A stretch of 64,000 nt of DNA, from positions 1 through 64,000 of the forward strand of contig CAJQNS010000093.1 of NCBI GenBank assembly GCA_905479735.1. Reading direction: 5' to 3'. This DNA is from an uncultured Desulfofustis sp. Its GTDB lineage: Bacteria > Desulfobacterota > Desulfobulbia > Desulfobulbales > Desulfocapsaceae. This document shows, one piece after another, positions 17,042 to 26,176 of this stretch. A program made the position numbers and the translations under genes. The notes under the pieces are model-generated. The model did not search any database, had not been told where the DNA came from, and saw only the letters and a list, made by a program, of their open reading frames with translations. Positions within the stretch are counted from its first letter, which is position 1. The number at the start of each line of letters is the position of its first letter.

Positions 17042-18544
17042 TCAGGCAAAACTGCCGGCCATTTCCAGGATGGGAAAACTCAAGGTGAAGGTGGTACCGC
17101 CCTCGGGGCTTGAGCGCACATCAATGTAACCCTGATGAGCTTCAACAACCTCTTTTACCAGGGAAAGCCCGAGCCCGGAGCCGGTGATATGCCTGGTGGC
17201 CTTTCCCTTCACCCGATAGAAGCGGTCGAAAATATGGGGAAGATCATCTTTTGATATCCCGATTCCCGAATCCTGAAAAGTGAGATTGACAAATCCGCCG
17301 GTTACCGAGGTGGAGATGTTTACCTCACCCCCTTCCGGCGTATATTTTACCGCGTTGGAGACGATATTCATGATGGCGGTCCGCATATGATCGTAATCGA
17401 TATTGAACCACCAGTCATCCTCACAGGGATTTAAATTAACTGTAATTTCCTTGGCCTCTGCCTGCGGCCTGGCCACTTCCAGGATATCTTTAATGATCTC
17501 GTGCCCGTTGGTGCGCTCCAGGTTGAAAACCACGGTGCCGCTTTCGAGCTTGGAGAGGTTCAATAGATTCTCTATAAGCCTCAGCAGATCTTTGGTACGT
17601 ACCGTCATCCTGCCGTGCAGCCGGTTGCAGCTATTGGCCTCCTCATATTTGCAGTTTATCTGCAGGGCGTAGATCATTTGCTCGATGGAGGCCAGTGGCG
17701 ATTTCAGCTCATGGGCGACCATGGCGACGAATTCGGACTTCATTTTGTCAATTTGCTTGTGGGTCGAGACATCTTCGAAGGTGGTCACCGATCCCAGAAC
17801 CTTGTCGCCGTCGCTGGTAGAAGAGATCACGGGGGCACAATGGGCCCGGAGGTAACGCCTGGAGACCGTTCCCGGAGCAAACTCACGGGTCACTACCCGA
17901 TTGCTATCGATGGCCTCTTGAACCATCTGCACTACGGCGCTGTCATTGATTGAAACTGACAGCGGTTTACCTATTACCGGATCCGTTTGGATATCGAGCA
18001 TTTTGATCGCTGCAGGATTGTGGTGGACGACCACCGACATGGGATCGGTAATCAAAACAGCCTCGACCATACAGCCAAATACCGTTTTCAGCAGGCTCTG
18101 CTCATTCTGGATCGCCTCCAGGCTCAGAATGCGCTCTTCACGCAGTACACGGGCTTCGGTCTCGAGACTGATCTTTTCCACCGCCCGCTGAACGACGATG
18201 CGAATGTAATCCGGGGTGAACGGTTTGCCGACAAAATCGAAGGCCCCCTGCTTCATCGCGCTCACCGCCTTGGAAACGGTGGCAAATCCAGTGATGACGA
18301 TGACCTCGATGTGCGGCCGGTTCTCCTTGATCCATTCCAGCACCCCGAAGCCATCGATGCCCGGCATCATAAGATCGAGCAGCACGACATCAAAGCCGTT
18401 CTGCTCGATCATCTCAATGCCCGCTTCACCGCTCTCGGCCTTGGCAATCAGATAATTCTTGTCTGCCAGAGAGCGCTCGACCCCGTCGCGAATTACCTTC
18501 TCGTCGTCGATGATCAATACACGCACAGCGTCGTCCATAGACAT
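17042..18544 (-). CDS. receiver-PAS-histidine kinase hybrid
   Basis: A 500-residue signalling protein: receiver domain (about 7-120, phospho-acceptor Asp in LLDLMMPG and Lys in FVGKPF), a PAS-like domain (about 150-260), a HisKA helix with His in MVAHELKSPLAS, and a HATPase domain ending with GSGLGLSLVKEVVEAHQG. No membrane segment, so cytosolic. No DNA-binding output is present. It is the last gene of the Met-Hdr operon, 82 bases after the single receiver gene, which suggests control of, or by, that pathway. Confidence 0.9.
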   Translation of the reverse strand: MSMDDAVRVLIIDDEKVIRDGVERSLADKNYLIAKAESGEAGIEMIEQNGFDVVLLDLMMPGIDGFGVLEWIKENRPHIEVIVITGFATVSKAVSAMKQGAFDFVGKPFTPDYIRIVVQRAVEKISLETEARVLREERILSLEAIQNEQSLLKTVFGCMVEAVLITDPMSVVVHHNPAAIKMLDIQTDPVIGKPLSVSINDSAVVQMVQEAIDSNRVVTREFAPGTVSRRYLRAHCAPVISSTSDGDKVLGSVTTFEDVSTHKQIDKMKSEFVAMVAHELKSPLASIEQMIYALQINCKYEEANSCNRLHGRMTVRTKDLLRLIENLLNLSKLESGTVVFNLERTNGHEIIKDILEVARPQAEAKEITVNLNPCEDDWWFNIDYDHMRTAIMNIVSNAVKYTPEGGEVNISTSVTGGFVNLTFQDSGIGISKDDLPHIFDRFYRVKGKATRHITGSGLGLSLVKEVVEAHQGYIDVRSSPEGGTTFTLSFPILEMAGSFA

Positions 18545-18626
18545 GCTCCGGTTCTGATTATTACAGACCTGGCCGCCCTGCTAGTCCGTCAACGGACATC
18601 CGGCCGCAGATCTGCAGCACAGCCGC

Positions 18627-19013
18627 TCAGCTTACCCAGCTCTTGATCCGCTCCAGCAGTTCAGCCGGTTCCACCGGCTTGGGCATGTAATCTTCTGCCT
18701 CTGATTCCAGCATATCACGATGGGTATAGGTGGAGGTTGTGACTCTGTCAGCAACCGCGGTCAGAAGAATTATGGGAATGTCTTCCGTCTCCTTGCTGCC
18801 TTTGAGTTTGGCGCAAGCCTCATGACCGTTCATCACCGGCATCATGACATCCAGTACTATCAGATCAGGCTTCCGCTCGGCCACTGCTTCCAGTCCTTCC
18901 TGGCCATCGTAGGCGACCGTCACCTCATAACCGCCGTTTTCGACAATGACACGAACCGCTTCAACGAAATCAGGATCGTCATCTACCAAAAGGATCAGCT
19001 TCTTGTCTGCCAT
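18627..19013 (-). CDS. single-domain response regulator
   Basis: A 128-residue receiver: acidic pair DDDPD near the N-terminus, phospho-acceptor Asp in LIVLDVMMPVMNG, Thr in ILLTAV and Lys in YMPKPVEP. No output domain. Lies 40 bases downstream of metF on the same strand and 82 bases before the hybrid kinase gene. Likely a phospho-carrier in a relay with the operon's kinases. Confidence 0.9.
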   Translation of the reverse strand: MADKKLILLVDDDPDFVEAVRVIVENGGYEVTVAYDGQEGLEAVAERKPDLIVLDVMMPVMNGHEACAKLKGSKETEDIPIILLTAVADRVTTSTYTHRDMLESEAEDYMPKPVEPAELLERIKSWVS

Positions 19014-19053
19014 CTGTGTCCTCCTTTAGACATGAAAGCTAGGTTACACTTCG

Positions 19054-19983
19054 TTATTGCTCGACCATCGGCCGAGGCAGCAAGCCTGCCCCGCCGACGA
19101 TTTCATTGAGCTTTTCTTCCCACTCAATCGCCATTACATGTACACCTGCGATACCTTCCATTTCCTTTATTTCCTGGATCTGTTCGATGCACATCTCGAT
19201 ACCCTTGGCCGCCTGCTTTTCCTTGGGCTCATCAGCAATCCGCTTGATGAATTCCTCGGGAATCTCGATACCGGCCACCATCCGGTTCATGAATTTGGCC
19301 ATGCCGGCCGATTTCAGCGGGGTGACCCCGGCCAGAATCTTGGTTCTCTCATGGAGCCCCTCTTTTTTGGCCTCTTCCATAAATCGCTTGAACTTATCCA
19401 TGTTATAGATGCACTGGGTCTGCACAAAATCAGCGCCAGCTTCTATCTTAAGCTTGAACCGGGGTACCCGTATTTCAAACGGATCGGCAAAGGGGTTGAT
19501 AGCACAACCGATGTAGAACTTTGGCGCACCCTCCAGCTTGTCACCGGAAGGGAATACCCCTTCGTCCCGCATGGTCTTAACCAGGTGGATGAGCTGGATC
19601 GAATCGATGTCGAAAACGTTTTTGGCCTGGGGGTCATCACCGAATTTCTGATGGTCCCCCGAGAGACAGAGCAAATTTCTGACTCCCAAAGCAGCTGCCC
19701 CGAGCAGATCGGACTGCAGGGCAATCCGGTTACGGTCCCTGACTACCATCTGCAGCAACGGCTCGGTGCCGGTCTGCTTGACCAGCATACAGCCGGCAAC
19801 CGAACTCATGCGGACCACCGAGGTCTGATTATCGGTGACGTTGCAGGCATCTACGTTGCCCTTGACCAATTCCGCCTTTTTCAGAACCTTGTCCCCATCA
19901 GCCCCCCGGGGAGGTCCGCATTCAGCGGTAACGGCAAAATGTCCGGCTTCCAGCACTCTCTCAAGATTGCTTCCTGCTTTCAT
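19054..19983 (-). CDS. metF: methylenetetrahydrofolate reductase, MetF family
   Basis: A 309-residue TIM-barrel flavoprotein that interconverts methylene-THF and methyl-THF. ATG 19983 is set by a GGGAGGA upstream and by overlap with the metV stop (TAATG). MetF signs: AECGPPRGAD near the N-terminus, NVTDNQTSVVRMSS, a folate/FAD region with LCLSGDHQKFGDDPQ, and QTQCIYNMDKF. It is directly preceded by metV and the Hdr/Mvh genes, the arrangement of the acetogen MetFV-HdrABC-MvhD complex, so its electrons probably pass through Hdr rather than directly from NADH. Confidence 0.93.
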   Translation of the reverse strand: MKAGSNLERVLEAGHFAVTAECGPPRGADGDKVLKKAELVKGNVDACNVTDNQTSVVRMSSVAGCMLVKQTGTEPLLQMVVRDRNRIALQSDLLGAAALGVRNLLCLSGDHQKFGDDPQAKNVFDIDSIQLIHLVKTMRDEGVFPSGDKLEGAPKFYIGCAINPFADPFEIRVPRFKLKIEAGADFVQTQCIYNMDKFKRFMEEAKKEGLHERTKILAGVTPLKSAGMAKFMNRMVAGIEIPEEFIKRIADEPKEKQAAKGIEMCIEQIQEIKEMEGIAGVHVMAIEWEEKLNEIVGGAGLLPRPMVEQ

Positions 19984-20648
19984 TACACCATATCCTCCCT
20001 TATAATGCGCCGTGGGCCGCCATCGCGTGATGAATCCCAACCCTTGTACGGCTTGAGTTTCCCATAGTTGTCCATCTGATCCAGAGTGACGAGACGGTCG
20101 ATGATCAGCTGCCAGCCGCATTTGACCTCTTTGTCCACCTCACAGGTTCCCTGAACCGATCCGCCGCAAGGGCCATGAAATATCGATTTGGCGCAGCGAG
20201 TGACCGGGCAGATCCCCCCGGTCAGATGCAGCACGCAATCACCACAACCCTGGCAACGCTCGGTCCACTCCCCCTGTCGTTCAGTGACACCTAAAAATCC
20301 GGTATTTATCCCCGGCAGCAGGGGCGATTTGGTGAATTTCTCGGCCATGAATTGAATCCCGGCACCGCAGGCGATTGACAGTACCGCCTGATAATCCTCG
20401 ATGTAGGGACGCATTGGTTCGAGATATTCTGGATCGCACTGACGCTCGAGGCACACCTCTTTGATCTCAATTTTTCTCCCGGCTGCCTCACGGGCCAGCC
20501 GCAAAGTCGAGGAGAGCACCTGAACCTCCTTGTCACCTCCGACCCGACATACTGTCACACAGCCGAAACACCCGGCCACGATGATATTATCATAGGGTTC
20601 CAGCATTTCCAGGATTTCCTCGATGGGTTTGGGAGTTCCGGTAATCAT
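19983..20648 (-). CDS. metV: MetV-like zinc/iron-sulfur subunit of methylene-THF reductase
   Basis: A 221-residue protein of the methylene-THF reductase C-terminal family. It is rich in cysteine: GCFGCVTVC near the N-terminus, CGAGIQ, CQGCGDC, CPVTRC and FHGPCGGSVQGTCE, consistent with Zn and/or [4Fe-4S] sites. MetV partners MetF in acetogens. Start ATG 20648 overlaps the mvhD stop (ATGA) and its own stop overlaps the metF start, giving tight coupling. Confidence 0.88.
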   Translation of the reverse strand: MITGTPKPIEEILEMLEPYDNIIVAGCFGCVTVCRVGGDKEVQVLSSTLRLAREAAGRKIEIKEVCLERQCDPEYLEPMRPYIEDYQAVLSIACGAGIQFMAEKFTKSPLLPGINTGFLGVTERQGEWTERCQGCGDCVLHLTGGICPVTRCAKSIFHGPCGGSVQGTCEVDKEVKCGWQLIIDRLVTLDQMDNYGKLKPYKGWDSSRDGGPRRIIREDMV

Positions 20649-21103
20649 GTCGCTTGCACCTCCTGTTCTGACTCCTTGGGTCCATTGCTTCTGGCCAGAT
20701 TAATCGGGCTCGGTCCGAGTTCCTCCACCCGAGTGACGAACTCGCTGGTAAAGGCGGCAAATTTGGCCCCTTCACCGGCGCTCAGGTTATACATCCGGAT
20801 TCGCTCCGGCCCGATATTGATCTGTTCGAGAATGTTATATACCCGCTCCACCCGTGCTCGAGCACGGATGTTGCCGTTGACGTAATGGCAATCGCCTTCG
20901 AGACAGCCGATAACCATAACACCGTCGGCCCCGTTCTCAAATGCCTTGAGCAACAATGATTCATCTATCCTTCCCGTACACGGCAGCATTACAATGCTGA
21001 TTGAGGGTGGATAGGAACGTCTTTCCGAACCTGCCAGGTCCGCTGCGGTATAAGCTCAGTGACGGCAGGCAAAGACGATTACACTGGCGCTGAAGTCACC
21101 CAT
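20645..21103 (-). CDS. mvhD: MvhD/FlpD iron-sulfur electron-transfer subunit, selenoprotein with Sec16 at TGA 21056-21058
   Basis: The full gene starts at ATG 21103, sharing one base with the hdrA stop (TGATG), and encodes 152 residues. MvhD proteins begin with an FxCNWC-type pair; here it reads VIVFACRH followed by TGA and AYTAADLAG, so the second cysteine of the CxxC is encoded by UGA (residue 16). The remainder is standard MvhD: YPPSISIVMLPCTGRID, VIGCLEGDCHYVNGN. A SECIS-like hairpin follows. MvhD passes electrons to HdrA. A gene finder that stops at TGA would start the protein late, at 20989, and lose the N-terminal cluster ligands. Confidence 0.92.
21026..21042 (-). promoter_or_regulatory. 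SECIS-like hairpin of mvhD
   Basis: CGGACCU and AGGUUCG pair over 7 bp (one G-U) around the loop GGC, on the minus strand. The loop begins 20 bases after the UGA, with a G as its first base, as bacterial SECIS elements require. It lies within the coding frame. Confidence 0.65.
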
Positions 21104-24100
21104 CACGCTCCTCCTGTCTCTGCAACAGTTTCCATTTCACCATATGATTTCAACTTGGCATTTATGTTCTCATCCTGGAAGCGGCCCAGGGTGATGGTCT
21201 TGGCCGGACATTCGGCCACACAGATGCCGCAGCCCTGACACAGAGCCGGATTGATGTAGGCGGTATGTTCCTCGTTTATCACCGGTATACCGTATGGACA
21301 GGCCCTGACGCAGGTCAGACAGACCGCACAGTTCTCGGGGATGACTGTGGAGAACACGCCTGAAAGCTTGAGTTTTTCGTTGGCCAGAATCGTGGCTGCC
21401 CGACCGACGGCCGCCTGGGCCTGGGCAATGGTCTCACTGACGTTTTTGGGACCGTGGGCGGTGCCGGCCATGAATATTCCCTCGCTGGCCAGATCAACCG
21501 GCCTGAGCTTGGCATGGGCCTCTATGAAGAAGCCGTTGTCGTTCCTCGGCACTCTCAGCATGGTGGCCAGTTCTTCCGTATCTCTGGGTACGATGCCGGT
21601 GGATAACACCAGCAGGTCGGGATTCAACCGCACCTCCATCTGAATTGACGGATCAGCCACCGTCACCGCAATACCATCTTCTCCTGTTTCTATCGACGGT
21701 GCTTTGTCTGGGTCAAAGCGGATAAAATTGACACCCGCCTGCCTGGCCCTGCGGTAGTCGAGTTCGGTCAATCCGTAGCAGCGCATATCACGGTAGAGTA
21801 CATCGATGCGGGCTTCGGGATTGAGCTCTTTGAGCCTGAGGCTGTTTTTTACCGCCTGGTTGCAGCAGATTCTCGAGCAGTAGCTGAGATGTTCTTCACA
21901 GCGCGAACCGGCGCATTGGACCATGACCACCGATTGGCAGGATGAAGCCCGCTCAGGATCGTCAACGATCAGAGATTCGAAGTCGGTCTGGCTGAGCACC
22001 GTCTCCAAGTCGTTGAGACCATAGATATCCGGACGGTATTCCTCTGCTCCGGTGGCGATCAGGGTGGCGCCATGTTTGATCTTCCTGCTGCCGCCGGTGG
22101 GGGTCATTACCTCGCTTTCAAAGGAGCCGACAAATCCGCCCTGGTCGACCACCACCGAGCTGGTCAAGACCCTGATCTGCTGATCGGCCTCGACCCGGGC
22201 TTTCAGGTCATCAAGAAACGGCCTGAAGTCCTGCCCGTCCCAGCTTCTCTTTAGTCGGTTGACCTGGCCGCCAAGCTCGGTTTCCTGCTCTACCAGGTAG
22301 ACCCCAAAGCCTTGACCGGCCGCCTCGACGGCCGCGGTCATTCCGGCCACCCCGCCGCCAATGATCAACATCGTCGAGTTTACATCGAATTCAAGCTCGG
22401 TGAGCGGCTCCGCCTGGGAGACATTGCCAACGGCCATGCGCATCAGCCGCTTGGCCTTTTCGGTAGCCTTCTCCGGTTCCAGCGGATGAACCCAGCTGCA
22501 CTGATCACGGATATTGGCCATATCGAAGTAATATTTGTTGATGCCCGCCTGTTGCAGCGTTGACATGAACAGCGGCTCGTGAGTGGACGGTGAGCAGGCG
22601 GAGACAACCACTCGATTGAGATCATGTTCCTTGATCAGATCCTTGATCGTTTCGACCGAATCCTGGGAACAGGTGTAAAGGGGATGATCGGAGAACACTA
22701 CATTGGGAAGCGTGGCGGCATACTCGGTGACCGAAGCCACGTCCACCACCGAAGCGATGTTGGAGCCGCAGTGGCAGACAAAGACACCGATTCTCAGTGG
22801 ATCACCCGGCTCCTCGACCCGCTCCTGGGGCAGCACTTCCTCGGAAAGCAGAGTGTTTCTGGCATTGGCCAGCCCAACCGAAGCTGCCTGGGCGGCGCCG
22901 GAGGCCTCGCTCACCGTTTCAGGGATGTCCTTGGGACCGTTGAAGGCACCGCTCACGTACACACCAGGTCGCGAGGCCGCCATCGGCCTAAACCCGTCGG
23001 TCACGGCAAACCCGAAGTCATCCATCTCGATGTCCAGGGTTCCAGCGAGTTTCTTGGTTTGTTCAGGCACCTGGATTCCTACTGAAAGGACCACCATTTC
23101 AAAGACTTCGGACTGCCGTTCACCGTTGTCATCAATGTAGCGCAGCTCTAAATCCCCGGTCTGCGGATCCTCATAGATCCGGCTGATCATTGCCCTGACA
23201 TAGCGGACCTTATTGTCCTCTGCCCGGGTGATGTAACTATCGAAGTTTTTCCCGAACGAGCGCATGTCGATGTAGAAGATCGTCGGTTCGATCGATGAAT
23301 CATGCTCCCGGGCGATATAGGCCTCCTTGGTCGCATACATGCAGCAGACCGACGAACAATAGTCGCGACCGCAACTGTTATCCCTGGATCCGACGCACTG
23401 AATCCAGGCAATTTTGCGCGGGTGCTTGCCGTCACCGGGACGCGACACCGTTCCCGAGGTGGGACCCGATGCCGATAGCAGCCGTTCAAACTCGATGGAG
23501 GTAACCACGTTTTTATGGATGCCGTAGCCGAATTCACCACGGATGGAAGGGTCGAATACTTCGATGCCCGGCGAGAAAATCACCGAGCCGATCTCTATCT
23601 GCTTTTCTTTGACCGTGTGGGTGTAGTCGATCGCGCCCACCCCGCAGACAGCCTGACAGGTACCGCACTCGCCGGTGTTGAGTTTGACACAACTGGCCTC
23701 GTCGATGACCGGTACCCGGGGCACTGCCTGGGGATAGAAAATATTTATCGGTTTGCGCAGATTGAGGCCTTCGTTGAACTCATCGAGCAACGGTCGCGGA
23801 GTCTTGTCGGTGAGCTCTTCCACCGCCAGAAAATTGACCGGGCAGACTGAGGCACAGGCTCCGCAGACCTGACAGATGTCGAGACCTGCCTCAATACCGT
23901 CTTCAACCATTTTCAGTGCGCCGATGCCCATCACCTTGGTGCACATCATCACACAGAGTCCACAACGGATACAATCTGACGGGCTTTGAACCTCGCCCTG
24001 CACTTTTTTGATTTCGTCCGAGCGAGCCCTGATGGCGGTGCCCAGATTTTTGTCGAGTTCTGCTGCCTCGTTGATGGTAATCGCCTGAAATTTTTCCGGG

Positions 24101-24756
24101 CAGGCAACAAAACAGGCTCCGCACCCTGTACATTTTTCCTGATCGATGCTGGCGATTTCCTTCTTCTGCCAGGAGACCGCCCCGTGCAGGCAGGCCCGAT
24201 AACAACCGCCACATTTGGAACATTTTTCCTCATCGACACTGAAATTCCACTTGACCAGGCTGGTAGGCTGTGGTGCTCCGGGACCGCTGATAATTCGCTT
24301 GTTTTTGGCCTTCAGTTTTTTCTTCTTGTCGCCCTCTTCCGGCTGTTCGGGGAACCAGGAGATCTGGGTTACCGGACAGACCAGCTCGCACAGACCACAG
24401 CCGGTACATTTATCGACGTCAACATAGCGTGCCTGCTGGGTGATGCGGGCGCTGAAATTTCCGGCTTCTCCCTCCAGAGCGGCAACTTCGCTGTGGGTAA
24501 GCAGTTCGATATTGCGGTGGCGCCCTACCTCAACCAGTTTAGGCGAGACGATGCACATCGAGCAGTCATTGGTCGGAAAAGTCTTGTCGAGCTGGGCCAT
24601 CTTGCCGCCAATGGCCGGTGAGCTTTCAACCAGGTATACTTTGAACCCCGAGTTGGCCAGATCAAGGGCCGACTGCATACCACTGATGCCGCCGCCGACA
24701 ACCATTACCGCGCCGGTGGTTCCGTTCACAATTTCTACTTGAGGATTTTCCTTCAT
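21103..24756 (-). CDS. hdrA: double-headed HdrA: heterodisulfide reductase FAD/iron-sulfur subunit
   Basis: 1217 residues, about twice a usual HdrA (650). First module: FAD motif VVGGGISGMQ (19-28), Cys pair C65/C68, then five [4Fe-4S] CxxCxxCxxxC motifs starting near 117, 179, 209, 262 and 295. Second module from about 650: VFVCHCGSN, a second FAD motif IIGGGVAGMTA, YCSRICCNQA, and two C-terminal ferredoxin motifs (CAVCLTCVRACP, CQGCGICVAECP). HdrA is the site of flavin-based electron bifurcation in these complexes; two flavin heads suggest a more complex or duplicated electron path. Overlaps hdrB by 4 bases and mvhD by 1. Confidence 0.93.
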   Translation of the reverse strand: MKENPQVEIVNGTTGAVMVVGGGISGMQSALDLANSGFKVYLVESSPAIGGKMAQLDKTFPTNDCSMCIVSPKLVEVGRHRNIELLTHSEVAALEGEAGNFSARITQQARYVDVDKCTGCGLCELVCPVTQISWFPEQPEEGDKKKKLKAKNKRIISGPGAPQPTSLVKWNFSVDEEKCSKCGGCYRACLHGAVSWQKKEIASIDQEKCTGCGACFVACPEKFQAITINEAAELDKNLGTAIRARSDEIKKVQGEVQSPSDCIRCGLCVMMCTKVMGIGALKMVEDGIEAGLDICQVCGACASVCPVNFLAVEELTDKTPRPLLDEFNEGLNLRKPINIFYPQAVPRVPVIDEASCVKLNTGECGTCQAVCGVGAIDYTHTVKEKQIEIGSVIFSPGIEVFDPSIRGEFGYGIHKNVVTSIEFERLLSASGPTSGTVSRPGDGKHPRKIAWIQCVGSRDNSCGRDYCSSVCCMYATKEAYIAREHDSSIEPTIFYIDMRSFGKNFDSYITRAEDNKVRYVRAMISRIYEDPQTGDLELRYIDDNGERQSEVFEMVVLSVGIQVPEQTKKLAGTLDIEMDDFGFAVTDGFRPMAASRPGVYVSGAFNGPKDIPETVSEASGAAQAASVGLANARNTLLSEEVLPQERVEEPGDPLRIGVFVCHCGSNIASVVDVASVTEYAATLPNVVFSDHPLYTCSQDSVETIKDLIKEHDLNRVVVSACSPSTHEPLFMSTLQQAGINKYYFDMANIRDQCSWVHPLEPEKATEKAKRLMRMAVGNVSQAEPLTELEFDVNSTMLIIGGGVAGMTAAVEAAGQGFGVYLVEQETELGGQVNRLKRSWDGQDFRPFLDDLKARVEADQQIRVLTSSVVVDQGGFVGSFESEVMTPTGGSRKIKHGATLIATGAEEYRPDIYGLNDLETVLSQTDFESLIVDDPERASSCQSVVMVQCAGSRCEEHLSYCSRICCNQAVKNSLRLKELNPEARIDVLYRDMRCYGLTELDYRRARQAGVNFIRFDPDKAPSIETGEDGIAVTVADPSIQMEVRLNPDLLVLSTGIVPRDTEELATMLRVPRNDNGFFIEAHAKLRPVDLASEGIFMAGTAHGPKNVSETIAQAQAAVGRAATILANEKLKLSGVFSTVIPENCAVCLTCVRACPYGIPVINEEHTAYINPALCQGCGICVAECPAKTITLGRFQDENINAKLKSYGEMETVAETGGA

Positions 24757-25616
24757 ACCGTTTCCTCCCTGATCTGAGGAGCCGTCTCTATCACATTTGC
24801 TAGAATATCGGCATCAACAAGATGCATTTTTTCCTGCTTTGAAGGGTACTGCCCCTTCAGGGCGGCACTGATCAGCTCAGTTCCGAAAAAGACAGGAAGA
24901 TGATCGGAACTACTCAGATCGAACTGCCTGCTCTCGACATTTACCTGGCACATGGGGCAATCGGTTACCAGACCGTCAGCCCCAGCCCGTAAAGCCGCAG
25001 CCACGATGTCTCCCACCAACTTCTGGGCGATATCGGGCCTGGCCACAATCAAAGAGCCAGAGCAGCATTCGGTCTTATGTGACCAAGAGACCGGCTTAGC
25101 GCCAACACTGGAGACGATCGTCTCGAGCGTTTCGGGCTGCTCGTAGTTGCTTACACCAGTAATTTTCGGATGACGCAGGGAAAGGCAGCCGTAATAACAG
25201 GCAAGGTTAAGACCTTCGAGCCTGATCTTGATATTCTGCCGGATCTTCTGCGCTATCTGTTCGTCAGCTAGCAGCGACGAGATATGGATAATTTTTAAAT
25301 CCGCCGGATAGTCGGTGATATCCCAGTATCCTGGATCCTCCCTCAGGCTTTTTTCGGCCGCCTTGAGCCTCTGAAAACAGGCAGCGCAGGGAACCAGGAT
25401 ATCATGTCCAAGCTCGGCGGCGATGAGCAGGTTGCGCATCGGCAGCCGCATGCCTATCTCGTGACTGGTCATATGTGCCGAAGATGCTCCGCAGCAGTTC
25501 CAGTCGGGAATTTCAGTCAATTCAATGTTTAGTTGACCACACACCTCCTGCACCGACTTTTCATAAAAAAGTGCTGTGCCGTGCAGCGAGCAGCCAGGAT
25601 AGTAGGATAATTTCAT
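24753..25616 (-). CDS. hdrB: HdrB: heterodisulfide reductase subunit B-like
   Basis: A 287-residue protein with the two CCG domains of HdrB: YYPGCSLHG with WNCCGASSAH, and CYYGCLSLRHPK with TECCSGSLIV, plus DCPMCQVN near the end. In HdrB these cysteines hold two noncubane [4Fe-4S] clusters that reduce disulfide substrates. Bacteria of this type lack the CoM-S-S-CoB of methanogens, so the true substrate is open. Tight overlaps (4 bases each) with hdrC and hdrA. Confidence 0.9.
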   Translation of the reverse strand: MKLSYYPGCSLHGTALFYEKSVQEVCGQLNIELTEIPDWNCCGASSAHMTSHEIGMRLPMRNLLIAAELGHDILVPCAACFQRLKAAEKSLREDPGYWDITDYPADLKIIHISSLLADEQIAQKIRQNIKIRLEGLNLACYYGCLSLRHPKITGVSNYEQPETLETIVSSVGAKPVSWSHKTECCSGSLIVARPDIAQKLVGDIVAAALRAGADGLVTDCPMCQVNVESRQFDLSSSDHLPVFFGTELISAALKGQYPSKQEKMHLVDADILANVIETAPQIREETV

Positions 25617-26176
25617 CGCTCATACTCCTTTCCTTTCCCCGAGAATATCTTCTTTATCTCGGATTTTCCTTTGATGGAATGAGGTTTGAGACTCAACTTT
25701 CCTTGGAAAAACATCTTCATGCCCAGTTTCATATCGCCCATGAAATCCTTTGACTTCATTTTGTAGCCGGCGATCAGACCAACCTCGTAGGCTCTTCCCC
25801 AGTTTTCTATCGAGCCGAGGAAACTTTGATGGAACATCTGGACTCTCGGTTCCGCGGGTTTCACTCCTTTTCTGAGGGCCAGCTCGCGCAGCACGTCCAT
25901 GAGTACGGCAATCTCGATGTCGTTGGGGCAGCGGGTGGCACAGGTCTCGCAGGCGGCGCAGAGCCAGATGGCCTTTGAGCTGAGAAGCAGATCTTCCATA
26001 CCGTAAGCGGCCAGCCTGACCACCTCCATAGTGGTCAGGTCAAAGAATTCTGTAATCGGGCACCCCGCCGAACAGCGCCCGCACTGGTAGCAGGCCTGCA
26101 CATCGACGCCTCTCTCCTCGAGTTTCTGGAGGAACTTTCTATTCCCCTGCTGTGGTGAGATCGTGTTGTTGCTCAT
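25613..26176 (-). CDS. hdrC: HdrC: heterodisulfide reductase subunit C-like
   Basis: A 187-residue iron-sulfur protein with two [4Fe-4S] motifs, CYQCGRCSAGCP (about 30-41) and CAACETCATRCP (about 73-84), joining HdrA to HdrB. AAAGGAGAG precedes the ATG at 26176, which lies inside the end of the upstream kinase gene (38-base overlap in another frame). The tail after 110 is basic and typical of HdrC. Confidence 0.9.
   Translation of the reverse strand: MSNNTISPQQGNRKFLQKLEERGVDVQACYQCGRCSAGCPITEFFDLTTMEVVRLAAYGMEDLLLSSKAIWLCAACETCATRCPNDIEIAVLMDVLRELALRKGVKPAEPRVQMFHQSFLGSIENWGRAYEVGLIAGYKMKSKDFMGDMKLGMKMFFQGKLSLKPHSIKGKSEIKKIFSGKGKEYER

Noticed and set aside
19054-20121. Longer metF start at 20121
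   Set aside because: The extra 46 residues lie inside metV in another frame and do not resemble MetF; ATG 19983 has a ribosome binding site and overlaps the metV stop.
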